Of a stretch of 64,000 nucleotides of DNA, positions 7,929-16,370 are shown piece after piece. Origin of the DNA: Allobosea sp. BH3 (GTDB lineage Bacteria > Pseudomonadota > Alphaproteobacteria > Rhizobiales > Beijerinckiaceae); the NCBI RefSeq assembly GCF_025499465.1, contig NZ_JAIMCA010000003.1:124001-188000 (forward strand). The letters are read 5' to 3'. The notes under the pieces were generated by a model that worked only from the letters and a program-made list of their open reading frames with translations, was not told where the DNA came from and searched no databases. The position numbers and the translations under genes were made by a program. Positions within the stretch are counted from its first letter, which is position 1. Each line of letters starts with the position of its first letter.

Positions 7929-9392
7929 TCAGCCCAGCCCGCCGATGTGGAACGCCTTGACCTCGAGATACTCCTCGATGCCGAGCCGGGAGCCTTCGCG
8001 GCCGAGGCCGGACTGCTTGACGCCGCCGAAGGGCGCCACCTCCATCGAGATCGCGCCGGTGTTGAGGCCGACCATCCCGAATTCGAGCGCCTCGCCGACG
8101 CGCCATGAACGGCGCATGTCCTGCGTGAAGAAATAGGCGGCGAGCCCGAAGGGCGTGCCGTTGGCGATGCGGATCGCCTCGTCCTCGCTGCCGAAGCGGA
8201 ACAGTGGCGCGACCGGGCCGAAGGTTTCTTCGCCGGCGAGCTGCATCTCGGTGGTCGCATCGCCAAGAACAAGGGGCGTCGCGTATTGCGCGCCTTTAGG
8301 CATGTCGGCCGCGGCGGCGAGGCGCCTGGCACCCTTGGCGAGAGCGTCGTCGACATGGCGCTCGATCTTCTCGATCGAGGCGCTGTTGATCATCGGCCCG
8401 ATATCGACGCCGGCACCGGTGCCGGGGCCGACTTTCATGGCTGCGACGCGGGCCGAGAGCTTGTCGGCGAAACGATCGTAGATTCCGTCCTGCACGAGGA
8501 TGCGGTTGGCGCAGACACAGGTCTGGCCGCCATTGCGGAACTTGGAGACGAGTACGCCCTCGATCGCGAGGTCGAGATCGGCATCGTCGAAGACGATGAA
8601 GGGCGCGTTGCCGCCGAGCTCCAGGCTGAGCCGCTTGATGCTGTCGGAGGCCTGCTTCATCAGCAGCGCGCCCACCCGCGTCGAACCGGTGAAGGAGATC
8701 TTGCGGACGGAGGGGTTGCCGGTCAGCTCGGCACCGATTGCGGTGGGCATCCCGGTGACGATGTTGACGACGCCGGCCGGGATGCCGGCCCGTTCGGCCA
8801 GGACGCCGAGCGCCAGCGCCGAGAACGGCGTCAGCTCCGAGGGCTTGATCACCACGGTGCAGCCCGCCGCCAGCGCCGGCGCGACCTTGCGGGTGATCAT
8901 GGCATTCGGAAAGTTCCAGGGCGTGACGATGCCGCAGACACCGACCGGTTCCTTCATCACGATGATGCGCCTGTCGGCGGCCGGGGCAGGGATCGTCGTG
9001 CCTTCGATGCGGCGGGCTTCCTCTGCGAACCATTTGACGAAGGAGGCGCCGTAGCGGATTTCGCCACGCGCTTCGGCCAGCGGCTTGCCCTGCTCGCGCG
9101 TCAGGATCAAAGCGAGGTCCTCGACATGCTCCAGCATCAGCGCGTGCCAGGCTTCCAGCAGCGTCGCGCGCTCCGCATGCGGCTTTGCACGCCAGCCGCC
9201 GAAGGCCGCGGCGGCGGCCTCGACCGCAGCGCGCGTGTCAGTGCCGTCGGCATCCGGCACGGAGCCGATGGCAGCTTGCGTCGCCGGGTCGATCACGTCG
9301 AGCGTGCGGCCGGAGGCTGCAGCGCGCCAGTTGCCACCGACGAGGCACGCCTCGCGCAGGAGTGAGGAGTCGCGGAGGCCCTGGATGGTCAT
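7929..9392 (-). CDS. gabD: NAD(P)-dependent succinate-semialdehyde dehydrogenase
   Basis: Cytosolic aldehyde dehydrogenase of 487 residues oxidising succinate semialdehyde to succinate. The sequence follows the GabD type closely from end to end: TPWNFPNAMITRKVAPALAA, the SFTGSTRVGALL cofactor region, LELGGNAPFIVFDDADLD with the general-base Glu, and NGGQTCVCANR with the catalytic Cys. It is the expected last step after transamination or oxidation of GABA or a GABA-generating amine, which fits the aminotransferase and amine oxidase nearby. It is followed 53 bp upstream on the map by a second aldehyde dehydrogenase gene in the same orientation. Confidence 0.92.
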   Translation of the reverse strand: MTIQGLRDSSLLREACLVGGNWRAAASGRTLDVIDPATQAAIGSVPDADGTDTRAAVEAAAAAFGGWRAKPHAERATLLEAWHALMLEHVEDLALILTREQGKPLAEARGEIRYGASFVKWFAEEARRIEGTTIPAPAADRRIIVMKEPVGVCGIVTPWNFPNAMITRKVAPALAAGCTVVIKPSELTPFSALALGVLAERAGIPAGVVNIVTGMPTAIGAELTGNPSVRKISFTGSTRVGALLMKQASDSIKRLSLELGGNAPFIVFDDADLDLAIEGVLVSKFRNGGQTCVCANRILVQDGIYDRFADKLSARVAAMKVGPGTGAGVDIGPMINSASIEKIERHVDDALAKGARRLAAAADMPKGAQYATPLVLGDATTEMQLAGEETFGPVAPLFRFGSEDEAIRIANGTPFGLAAYFFTQDMRRSWRVGEALEFGMVGLNTGAISMEVAPFGGVKQSGLGREGSRLGIEEYLEVKAFHIGGLG

Positions 9393-9445
9393 GTCGTGTT
9401 CCCTTCAAACAGGCGCCGAGAGCACGGCGGCGGTGATGTCCTTGC

Positions 9446-10909
9446 TCACAGCGCGATCAGGACGCTCTTCGATTTCCGATTCGCAAGATACGCCTCGCGC
9501 CCGAGATCCTTGCCGAGGCCGGATTGCTTGTAGCCCCCCGTCGGCAGGATGTGGTCGCGTGAGCGGCCATAGCGATTGACCCAGACGGTGCCGGCCTGCA
9601 GGCGGTTGGTCGCGCGCAGCGCCCGCGACAGGTCTCGCGTGTAGAGGCCGGCGCAGAGCCCGTAGGTCGGGTGATCGGCGAGCCCAAGCCCTTCCTCTTC
9701 CTCCCGGAAGCTCTGGACGGTCAGAACCGGCCCGAAGATTTCCTCGGTCACGGCGGGCGAGGCGGCGTCGATGCCTTGCAGCACCGTCGGGGCGTAGAAA
9801 TACCCTGCGTGGTCGAGGCGTTTGCCGCCGAGCCGGCAAGAGGCGCCCCGCGCCACCGCCGCATCCACGATGCTTTCCATGCGGCCGATCTGCCGCTCCG
9901 AGATGATCGGCGAATAGGCGCTCGCCGCGTCCCAGGTCGCGCCCGGGCGGACGGTACGCATACGCTCGACGATGAGCCCGACCAATTCCTCCGCAACGCT
10001 CTCCGCCACGATCAGGCGCGAGCCGGCGACGCAGGCCTGGCCGGCATTGCCGAGGATGCTGCGGGCGATGGCCGCCGCGGCAAGCGGCAGGTCCGCATCG
10101 GCGAAGACGAGCTGCGGGCTCTTGCCACCGAGCTCGAGCGTCATCGGCTTGATGCCGGTGCGGGCTATGTTTTCCATGATCGCGCTGCCGGCCGCGGTCG
10201 AGCCGGTGAAGCTGACCTTGGCGATGTCGGGATGGCCGGTGATCGCCGTGCCGGTCGTCCGGCCATCGCCGAGCACGATATTGATCAGGCCCGCGGGCAA
10301 TCCGGCCCGCACCGAAAGCTGCGCCAGGTAGAGCGTCGCGAACGGCGTCATCTCGGAGGGCTTGAGCACCACGGCATTGCCGGCCGCGAGCGCGGGGCCG
10401 AGCTTCCAGCCGGCCATGTTGATCGGGAAGTTCCAGGGCGTGATGGCGCCGACGACGCCATAGGGCTCTGTCGCGATCATGCCGAAGCTGTCGGCGCCCG
10501 TCGGGACGAGATCGCCCCCTTCCTTGTCGGCGAATTCGGCGAAGAAGCGGATCTGCTCGGCGGTTACGGGCACGTCGCCCGCCATGAGCTCGGAAATCGG
10601 CCGTGTCGAGGCGATCGCCTCAAGCCGTGCCAGCGTTTCCGCTTCGGTCTCGATGAGATCGGCCCAGCGGTGGAGCGCGCGGGCGCGCTCGCGCGGCGCC
10701 AGGCCCCCCCAGCCGCTCTCCGCCAGGGCGGCCTTGGCGGCGACCACGGCGCGGTCGACGAGGTCGGCGTCCGCGACAGGACAGGCGGCATAGGCGGCTG
10801 CATCGGACGGCCGATGCAGATCGATGCCGTCCCTTGCGTCGACCCATTCGCCGGCGATGAAATGGCCGCGCGGGAGCGTGACCGAAGCGGGATCGAAACT
10901 CAGCGACAA
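9446..10909 (-). CDS. Aldehyde dehydrogenase family protein
   Basis: A 487-residue NAD(P)-dependent aldehyde dehydrogenase, distinct from the neighbouring GabD. Conserved blocks are GAITPWNFPINMAGWKLGP, SFTGSTAAGSAIM, TLELGGKSPQLVFADADL (catalytic Glu) and GNAGQACVAGSRL (catalytic Cys in the QAC context). It ends with the family GGYKQSGLGKDLG motif. Substrates in this subgroup include gamma-glutamylaminobutyraldehyde, betaine aldehyde and other amino-aldehydes, which fits an upstream amine oxidase, but sequence alone does not decide. It probably shares a promoter with gabD in the 133-bp spacer at 10910-11042. Confidence 0.88.
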   Translation of the reverse strand: MSLSFDPASVTLPRGHFIAGEWVDARDGIDLHRPSDAAAYAACPVADADLVDRAVVAAKAALAESGWGGLAPRERARALHRWADLIETEAETLARLEAIASTRPISELMAGDVPVTAEQIRFFAEFADKEGGDLVPTGADSFGMIATEPYGVVGAITPWNFPINMAGWKLGPALAAGNAVVLKPSEMTPFATLYLAQLSVRAGLPAGLINIVLGDGRTTGTAITGHPDIAKVSFTGSTAAGSAIMENIARTGIKPMTLELGGKSPQLVFADADLPLAAAAIARSILGNAGQACVAGSRLIVAESVAEELVGLIVERMRTVRPGATWDAASAYSPIISERQIGRMESIVDAAVARGASCRLGGKRLDHAGYFYAPTVLQGIDAASPAVTEEIFGPVLTVQSFREEEEGLGLADHPTYGLCAGLYTRDLSRALRATNRLQAGTVWVNRYGRSRDHILPTGGYKQSGLGKDLGREAYLANRKSKSVLIAL

Positions 10910-11042
10910 GGGCGCATCTCCGGGTGGTGGTCGCCTGAGCCTAGTTCCGCCCGGCCCGACGTTTGCGCCTGAGAGGGCGGCCCGGCCGACCGGAAATCCT
11001 GTTTGCAGGCGCCCGGGCGGCCGATTCTTCGGCGTGCTCAGG

Positions 11043-11396
11043 TCAGCCGACGATCACGTAGATCTTGCGGACGGTCTCGATCGTCTTCCAGATGCCGACA
11101 AAGCCGGGCTTCATCACGAAGCTGTCGCCCGCGCGGAAGGTGCGCGGCGGCTGGCCTTCCTCGGTGAGTTCGATGACGCCCGAGAGGATGTAGCAGAACT
11201 CCACCGTCTCGCCCTTGATCGAGTGGGTTTCGCCGGGCGTCGCTTCCCATACGCCGGTGCGCACGGGCTCGTTGCGGGACTGGTCCTGGGCCCAGGTCTT
11301 GAACGAGGGATCGCCCGAGACGAGCCGGTCCGCGGCAGCCTTGGAGTGCTTCGGCTCGCCGGTAGGAGCAAGGTCGAGCTTGATGAGGAGGGACAT
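11043..11396 (-). CDS. Small cupin-domain protein
   Basis: A 117-residue single-domain cupin. The fold is shown by GETVEFCYILSGVIELTEEG (motif 1 region) and FRAGDSFVMKPGFVGIW (motif 2 region). The usual metal-binding His residues are largely replaced (CYILSG rather than HxH), as in the subgroup of ethanolamine-utilisation-type cupins (cupin_3), so it may bind ligand without catalysis. The ATG at 11396 has GAGGAGGGAC immediately upstream, a strong ribosome site; the in-frame start at 11438 does not. It lies 31 bp after the hydroxyacid dehydrogenase gene in the same direction. Confidence 0.8.
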   Translation of the reverse strand: MSLLIKLDLAPTGEPKHSKAAADRLVSGDPSFKTWAQDQSRNEPVRTGVWEATPGETHSIKGETVEFCYILSGVIELTEEGQPPRTFRAGDSFVMKPGFVGIWKTIETVRKIYVIVG

Positions 11397-11427
11397 GGGA
11401 AGACCTTTCGTTCGGGGTTGAAGCGAT

Positions 11428-12351
11428 TCAGTAGCCACGGCTGCGATCGACGAGGCCGATCGGTGGCAGGCCGGAGCGGTGACGGCGGAGGTTCTCGATG
11501 ACGGCCTTGGCCGCGGGCGCGGCCTCGACCTTGCTGGCGATGTGCGGCGTCAGGATCACCTTGGGATGGCTCCAGAGGCGGTGATCGGCCGGCAGCGGCT
11601 CGGGCTCGGTGACATCGAGGACGGCGGCCGAGAGATGACCGCTGTCGAGTGCATCGAGCAGAGCGGCGTGGTCGAGATGCTGGCCACGGCCGACATGCAC
11701 GAGGCACGCGCCGGCAGGCAGCTGCGCGAAGAGCTGCGCATCCAGGATGCCGGTGGTCTCCGGGGTCAGCGGTAGCAGGCAGATCAGGATGTCGGTTTCG
11801 GCGAGCAGGGTGGAGAGGCCCGCCGACCCGTGAAGGCAGCGAATCCCGTCGATCGTTCGCGGCGAGCGGCTCCAGCCTGAAATCGGGAAGCCGAAGGGCT
11901 TGAGGCGCTCGATGACCGCCGATCCCATCATACCCAGCCCCAGTATGCCGATCCGCCTGTCGGAGGCGGATACGAGATCGTAGGGCTCCCAGTGCGCGGC
12001 TCTCTGCTGGGCGATATAGAGCGGCCATTGCCTGTGCAGGGCGAGCACGCCGAGCGTGACGTATTCCTGCATCATCCGCGTGATGCCTTCCTCGACCATG
12101 CGGACGACGAGGACCTCGGCCGGCAAGCCATCCGTGTTCATCTGGTCGATGCCGGCGCCGATCGAGAACAGGATCTCCAGATTGGCGTAGCGATGGAGAT
12201 TCTCCGGCGCCGTCCAGGTGATGAGGTAGCGGATATCGGCGGGATCGTGCGGATCGCCGCTTCTGATGAAGCGTATATCGGGCAGCTCTTCGGCAAAGCG
12301 CGCCGCGAACACCCGCGCCCGCTCGTCGGTCGAATTGAAAAGGAACGTCAA
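11428..12351 (-). CDS. D-2-hydroxyacid dehydrogenase, GhrA-like (glyoxylate/hydroxypyruvate reductase)
   Basis: NAD(P)H-dependent reductase of about 307 residues. The GhrA-type N-terminus ([19 protein letters not shown]) is followed by the Rossmann motif [12 protein letters not shown], the catalytic-region [10 protein letters not shown] with substrate-binding Arg, DVTEPEPLP with Glu, and TPHIAS with the catalytic His. I chose a TTG start at 12351 preceded by GGAG, because it gives the family length and N-terminus. An ATG at 12498 would add 49 residues of unconserved sequence. It probably reduces glyoxylate, hydroxypyruvate or a related 2-oxoacid from the island's catabolism. Start confidence is moderate, family confidence high. 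Confidence 0.82.
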   Translation of the reverse strand: MTFLFNSTDERARVFAARFAEELPDIRFIRSGDPHDPADIRYLITWTAPENLHRYANLEILFSIGAGIDQMNTDGLPAEVLVVRMVEEGITRMMQEYVTLGVLALHRQWPLYIAQQRAAHWEPYDLVSASDRRIGILGLGMMGSAVIERLKPFGFPISGWSRSPRTIDGIRCLHGSAGLSTLLAETDILICLLPLTPETTGILDAQLFAQLPAGACLVHVGRGQHLDHAALLDALDSGHLSAAVLDVTEPEPLPADHRLWSHPKVILTPHIASKVEAAPAAKAVIENLRRHRSGLPPIGLVDRSRGY

Positions 12352-12613
12352 GGCGAGCTCCGTGAGAGCGAGATCAGGGCGTTTCCTGCGCAAAGCGTCC
12401 GGCGTCACGGACGGCTCCGGTTCCAGCTGCGCTCGCGACAGAATAAGGGCGGCGCGCCGGTGGTCGGATCGTTTCGCGGCCGTCTGACGCAGTTCCATGC
12501 CGAAATACCCTAGAGGAACGGTGCTTCCTGTTGCGGGATTGGTTTACAACCGATCGGTAAGCCGGCCGGGGCCCATGGCCGGACAGAGCCGTGGACACGG
12601 CGGAGGCAGCGCT
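12352..12613. promoter_or_regulatory. Divergent promoter region
   Basis: The 262-bp spacer separates divergent genes that both appear to start at TTG codons. Around 12536-12567 there is an AT-richer stretch with partly symmetric TTTACAACCGATCGGTAA sequence that could bind a regulator. A longer ATG frame on each strand (from 12498 minus and 12497 plus) extends into this spacer but looks like read-through of the open frames. Confidence 0.3.
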
Positions 12614-13507
12614 TTGGAGACGATCGCTCGACTGCACATCGACACGTTCGAGCTCACCTTACGCGACATCAAGCAGGTCGATCCCAAGCTGCTGCATGCG
12701 CTTTCCGTTTCGGTGGGATGGCCGCATCGGGACACCGACTGGCAGATGCTGCTGGAACTGGGGCAGGGGCTTGCCGCCGTCGACGAGATCGGGCGCGTGG
12801 TCGGAACCGTGATGTGGCTGCGCTACGACGCGGATTTCGCCATGGTCTGCATGCTGATCACCCTGCCGCGGCTGCAGGAGCAGGGCGCGGGGCGCTGGCT
12901 CATGGAAAAGGCGCATGAGCTGAACGAGGGGACCGTCTTCGGCCTCAACGCAACGCGGGAGGCAAAGCGGCTCTATCGCTCGCTCGGATACGGCTACGAG
13001 CAGAAGATCCTGCGGTGCCAGGGGGAGGCGACGGCTTCCGGAATGGCCACGCCTTCGGCCAAGGTGGAGGGGCTGGTTCGCACAGCCGCCGCCAGCGACA
13101 ACGACAGCCTTCTGCGGCTCGATCTTGCCGCCACCGGCCATGATCGCTCCGTCGCCTATAGGGCCCTGCTGCCTGTGTCACGTGGGCAGGTCCTCGTTCG
13201 GAACGACGAGATCGTCGCATTCTCCCTGTGCCGGCCGTTCGGGCGGGGTCATGTCATCGGCCCCGTCGTCGCGGCGAGCGAGGACGATGCGATCGCCGTC
13301 TCGCGCCCTCATGTCGAGGCCCATGCCGGGAGCTTCCTGCGTGCCGATACGCCGGCGTGCAATACCGTCTTTACGGGCTTTCTGGCCGCGAGCGGGATGC
13401 AGATCCATGACAGCGCCACTTCGATGGGGCTTGGGCGAGCTCCGTTCGTGCCGCGTTCGAAGACGGGTTCTCGCCGCATTGCGCTTGCCAGCCAGGCCAT
13501 TGGCTGA
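12614..13507 (+). CDS. GNAT-family N-acetyltransferase with C-terminal YitH-type domain (copy 2)
   Basis: A 297-residue paralogue of the protein at 4655-5506. Shared landmarks are VGWPHRDTDW near the N-terminus, the acetyl-CoA loop QEQGAGRWLM, PFGRGHVIGPVVA in the second domain, and the closing IALASQAIG. The start is a TTG at 12614 with GGAGG seven bases upstream; it matches the N-terminus of the paralogue, whereas the ATG at 12497 adds an unrelated leader. Divergent from the hydroxyacid dehydrogenase and followed by a hydrolase gene. Substrate unknown; probably an amine or amino acid. Confidence 0.83.
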   Translation: METIARLHIDTFELTLRDIKQVDPKLLHALSVSVGWPHRDTDWQMLLELGQGLAAVDEIGRVVGTVMWLRYDADFAMVCMLITLPRLQEQGAGRWLMEKAHELNEGTVFGLNATREAKRLYRSLGYGYEQKILRCQGEATASGMATPSAKVEGLVRTAAASDNDSLLRLDLAATGHDRSVAYRALLPVSRGQVLVRNDEIVAFSLCRPFGRGHVIGPVVAASEDDAIAVSRPHVEAHAGSFLRADTPACNTVFTGFLAASGMQIHDSATSMGLGRAPFVPRSKTGSRRIALASQAIG

Positions 13508-13663
13508 AGATGATGTCGACGCGGTTCACCAGCCCGCGGCCCGAATGTCTGCTGCGTCGCCGATTGCGAGCGTCGGAAGCACGCAATTCGCTCGCGCCGA
13601 TCGGATTGGCCCTGCGAGCCGCGACCTTGCCGGACATCGTGGCCGACTTCGAGGGAGGCGAGA

Positions 13664-14554
13664 TTGACGGGATCCGACACCGAGATGGCCGCCATCAAAG
13701 CGATGTTGGCGGCGGGCCAGCCGCCAACTGACGTCGCCGGTCGCCGGCAGCGGCTGGACAGCCTTACGGCACGCTACGAGATGCCCGCGGATGTGCTCGT
13801 AGAGGAGGTCGATGCCAACGGGGTCAGGGCTGAATGGACGAGCACGCCCGCCGCGGACCCGGCGCGGGTAATCCTGTTCCTGCACGGCGGCGGCTACGTT
13901 TCCGGATCGATCAGGAGCCACCGGCATATGATCGCGCAAGCCGGTCGGGAGGCAGGGACCCGCACGCTGGCGCTGGATTATCGCCTGGCGCCGGAACATC
14001 CCTTTCCAGCGGCCCTCGACGATGCGCTGACCGGCTATCGTTTTTTGCTGTCGCAAGGGTTCCAGCCGGAAAACATCGTGATCGCCGGAGAAAGCGCCGG
14101 CGGCGGGCTCGCAATTGCAACGCTTGTTTCGTTGCGGGAAGCCGGCACGGCGTTGCCCGCTTGCGCATGGTGCAGTTCACCCTGGACGGATCTGGAGATG
14201 TCTGGCGCCACGATGCAGACCAAAGCTAGGGTGGACCCGCTGATCCAGCGCCCATACTTGCAAGAGCTGGCGGCGGCCTATCTGCAGGGCCGCGATCCGC
14301 GCATGCCGATGGTCTCACCGATTCACGCGGATCTGCGCGGCTTGCCGCCGCTTCTGATCCAGGTCGGATCGGACGAGACGCTGCTGGACGATGCGGTCCG
14401 GCTGGCAGGTGTCGCAGCGGCTGCCGATGTCCGGACGACGTTGCAGGTTTGGCCGCACATGATCCATGCGTGGCACTTGTTTTATGAGCAGCTTGCCGAT
14501 GGCCGCCGGGCCCTGGCGGAGATGGGGGCCTTTGTGCGGGCCAGGCTTGGCTGA
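13664..14554 (+). CDS. Alpha/beta hydrolase, hormone-sensitive lipase (HSL) family
   Basis: A 296-residue esterase-type hydrolase. The HSL oxyanion motif HGGGY starts at about residue 74, the nucleophile elbow GESAGG contains Ser144, and the rest of the triad is expected in GSDETLLDDA (Asp) and PHMIHAWHLF (His). YRLAPEHPFPA at 107-117 is diagnostic for the family. No signal peptide, so cytosolic. The start is a TTG at 13664 with GGAGG five bases upstream. It hydrolyses small acyl esters or amides; a deacetylase partner for the GNAT enzyme just upstream is conceivable but not shown. Confidence 0.88.
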   Translation: MTGSDTEMAAIKAMLAAGQPPTDVAGRRQRLDSLTARYEMPADVLVEEVDANGVRAEWTSTPAADPARVILFLHGGGYVSGSIRSHRHMIAQAGREAGTRTLALDYRLAPEHPFPAALDDALTGYRFLLSQGFQPENIVIAGESAGGGLAIATLVSLREAGTALPACAWCSSPWTDLEMSGATMQTKARVDPLIQRPYLQELAAAYLQGRDPRMPMVSPIHADLRGLPPLLIQVGSDETLLDDAVRLAGVAAAADVRTTLQVWPHMIHAWHLFYEQLADGRRALAEMGAFVRARLG

Positions 14555-14734
14555 AGGTGACGGAAGCGACCGTGGGATTGGACGGGCTTTCGCTACCCGG
14601 GCGACGCATTGCATCATTCCATCGGGGTGTCCCGCGGGCGCCGCCCGCGATCTCCTGGTGAGTGCGCGACAGCAGACGATCGGCTCGTGACGGAAAGCAC
14701 CAAACGCACCGACATGATGGCAGAGCCCGATAAG

Positions 14735-14760
14735 GGAACGTCGTTCCCCATCGCCGCGTT
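14735..14760 (+). promoter_or_regulatory. EcfG-type (general stress response) promoter
   Basis: GGAAC at 14735-14739 and CGTT at 14757-14760 are separated by 17 bp, the consensus of alphaproteobacterial EcfG sigma promoters (GGAAC-N16/17-CGTT). It lies 38 bp upstream of the ATG at 14799 with a good Shine-Dalgarno between. The -35 element also sits in a small palindrome, GGGAACG-T-CGTTCCC. Both promoter elements match at the right spacing, but the sigma factor itself is not in the window. Confidence 0.65.
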
Positions 14761-14798
14761 GGACGTTCTCAGAGCAAACCGAGCTCCAAGGAACGGAC

Positions 14799-15113
14799 AT
14801 GATCAGAGCTGCATTCTCAAGTCTGGCCGGCGCGTGGGTCGCGCGGAATGTCGAACGAGGCGAGATCCCTGAGAGATTCGCCGTGCCGCTGACATTGCTG
14901 GCAACGCGGATACCGACGCCGGTGCTTCTCGCTGGGGCCATCGGGTATGGGTTGTATCGATGGAACCAGGAGACGCGCATCCAAGCGGCGAGGGATGTTA
15001 CGCCGGCATCGCGAAGAAGGCCGTCTGCTCGGACAGCAAAGCCGGCGGCCAGACGGAAGCGGACGTCCAGGCCTGCCGAAAAGCCTGCGACGGGAGGCGA
15101 CGCCAATGTTTAG
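14799..15113 (+). CDS. Small basic hypothetical protein with one hydrophobic segment
   Basis: A 104-residue protein I do not recognise. Residues about 28-52 (PLTLLATRIPTPVLLAGAIG) form a moderately hydrophobic segment that may insert in the membrane. The tail from about residue 64 is rich in Arg, Lys, Ala and Pro and looks unstructured, possibly nucleic-acid or membrane-surface binding. The ATG has AAGGAAC upstream and follows an EcfG-type promoter, so the gene is probably stress-induced. Its 3' end overlaps the next small gene by 8 bp. Confidence 0.65.
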   Translation: MIRAAFSSLAGAWVARNVERGEIPERFAVPLTLLATRIPTPVLLAGAIGYGLYRWNQETRIQAARDVTPASRRRPSARTAKPAARRKRTSRPAEKPATGGDANV

Positions 15114-15351
15114 GCTCTTCATCGAGATGTCGATGTTGGCATTCGAGGCGCAGCAGGCGATCTGGCTGCGAGGAATGAGGCTGGCAGCCGGCGGCCCGGC
15201 TGCTGAACGCGAAGCCAGTCTCATGATCAGGGAAAAGCTTTCCGCCGGTCAGGACGCCATGATGAAGGCTGCGACCGGGACCGCCCCTATCGGTGTTGTC
15301 CGCGGCTATCGGCGGAAGGTCCGGGCCAACGTCAGGCGCCTGTCGAAATAG
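15106..15351 (+). CDS. Small hypothetical protein, helical
   Basis: An 81-residue protein with no named domain that I can assign. It starts MFRLFIEMSMLAFEAQQAI and continues as a likely helical, amphipathic chain with a basic end (RGYRRKVRANVRRLSK). Alanine, methionine and charged residues dominate. GGGAGG lies ten bases before the ATG. It overlaps the upstream small gene by 8 bp and is probably translated with it under the same EcfG-type promoter. Similar short proteins are frequent stress-regulon members in Hyphomicrobiales, but the function is unknown. Confidence 0.6.
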   Translation: MFRLFIEMSMLAFEAQQAIWLRGMRLAAGGPAAEREASLMIREKLSAGQDAMMKAATGTAPIGVVRGYRRKVRANVRRLSK

Positions 15352-15462
15352 CGTCTGGGCGAGCCCGGCGAAGTTCTTCTTGTTATCGAAATCTCACCGT
15401 AGATCCGTGATGGGAACTGCGTTCGACTTGACGTTTTCGGGCAGCCGATAGCGAGGATGACG

Positions 15463-16005
15463 ATGAAAGGCTGGATGAGTGCGCTGGTGGTCGGATCGGG
15501 CCTGGCACTGGCGGCCTGCAATCCGCTGGAGAACCAGCCCGTCGGAAACGCCAGCGTTCCCCAGCCGGCGAAGGCCGTCGAGTTGAGCCGCTATCTTGGC
15601 AGGTGGTACGAGCAGGCCCGCTATGAGGCCGGCTTCCAGAAGGGTTGCGAAGCGGTTACCGCGGATTATTCTCGGAAGGCAGACGATGCGGTCGCAGTCG
15701 TCAACTCCTGCCGACAAGGCAGTGTGACAGGCTCGCTGAGGACTGCCGAAGCGACAGCACGCGTCGTCGACGGATCCAACGGCGCGAAACTGAAGGTCGT
15801 CTTCTTCTGGCCCATCGAGGGCGACTACTGGGTGCTTGATCGAGCGCCGGATTATTCGTGGTCTATCGTGGGCGAACCGTCAGGGCGCTATCTCTGGATT
15901 CTGACGCGAAGCCAGGAGGTCAGCCCCCGCCAGTACGCAGCCCTGGCCGGCAGGGCAAAGGCCCTCGGCTATAATACCGATATGCTGAGGCGAACGCAGC
16001 AATAG
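15463..16005 (+). CDS. blc: Lipocalin-family outer-membrane lipoprotein (Blc-like)
   Basis: About 180 residues. A short signal peptide ends in the lipobox LAAC, so the mature protein is lipid-anchored. The lipocalin signature RYLGRWYEQARYEAGFQKGC follows near residues 45-64, and the last family blocks are FFWPIEGDYWVLDRAPDYSW and LWILTRSQEVSP. Blc-type proteins bind fatty acids or lysophospholipids and help during membrane stress, which fits the neighbouring EcfG-type promoter. GAGG is well spaced for the ATG at 15463; an ATG at 15457 is the alternative. Confidence 0.88.
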   Translation: MKGWMSALVVGSGLALAACNPLENQPVGNASVPQPAKAVELSRYLGRWYEQARYEAGFQKGCEAVTADYSRKADDAVAVVNSCRQGSVTGSLRTAEATARVVDGSNGAKLKVVFFWPIEGDYWVLDRAPDYSWSIVGEPSGRYLWILTRSQEVSPRQYAALAGRAKALGYNTDMLRRTQQ

Positions 16006-16370
16006 GCTGTCATACGCTGAAGATTTAGACATCAATCCCCGATGAATGAGGTCTGCGCCATAAGCCGGCATCCGGCCAGCGCGGGAAGCGCGCGCAGCTT
16101 CAATCCATCGCCCCTCATCGCAACTCGTCGCTTGCGTGATCATCGAGCTAAGGTTACCGCCGGTTCGTCGGTGCGTGTCGTCGCGGCCGTCGGACCAAGA
16201 CAGGCGAAGGGATGGTCGACACGCAGGCCGAGTTTCTCATGGCTCCCGCGGGGAAGGGTAAAACAAGTCGCCTGCCGGGAAGGCCTGAGGTGTTTCACTA
16301 CTGAAAAAATGAGGAGGGCGGTGCAGTGAAACGGCACCGGAACCGCTTCTCGGTCGATTGGGAGGATAAA
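16006..16370. promoter_or_regulatory. 365-bp spacer upstream of livK with an inverted repeat
   Basis: No gene is supported. It should hold the promoter of the liv operon. An 8-bp inverted repeat, GTTTCACT (16292-16299) and AGTGAAAC (16325-16332), lies 39 bp before the GTG start and is a possible operator or leader hairpin. A short A-rich stretch (16303-16309) sits inside it. Confidence 0.4.

Noticed and set aside
10965-11035. Possible riboswitch-like folded leader upstream of the aldehyde dehydrogenase pair
   Set aside because: A GCCTGAGAG string recalled thiamine-type elements, but no second conserved stem or matching core was found.
15425-15445. A second EcfG-like promoter before the lipocalin gene (GGAAC then CGTT)
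   Set aside because: The spacing between the elements is 14 bp, outside the 16-17 bp the sigma factor requires.
16042-16329. A 95-codon plus-strand frame before livK
   Set aside because: Basic, Ser/Arg-rich product with no ribosome site, lying in the spacer that must contain the liv promoter.
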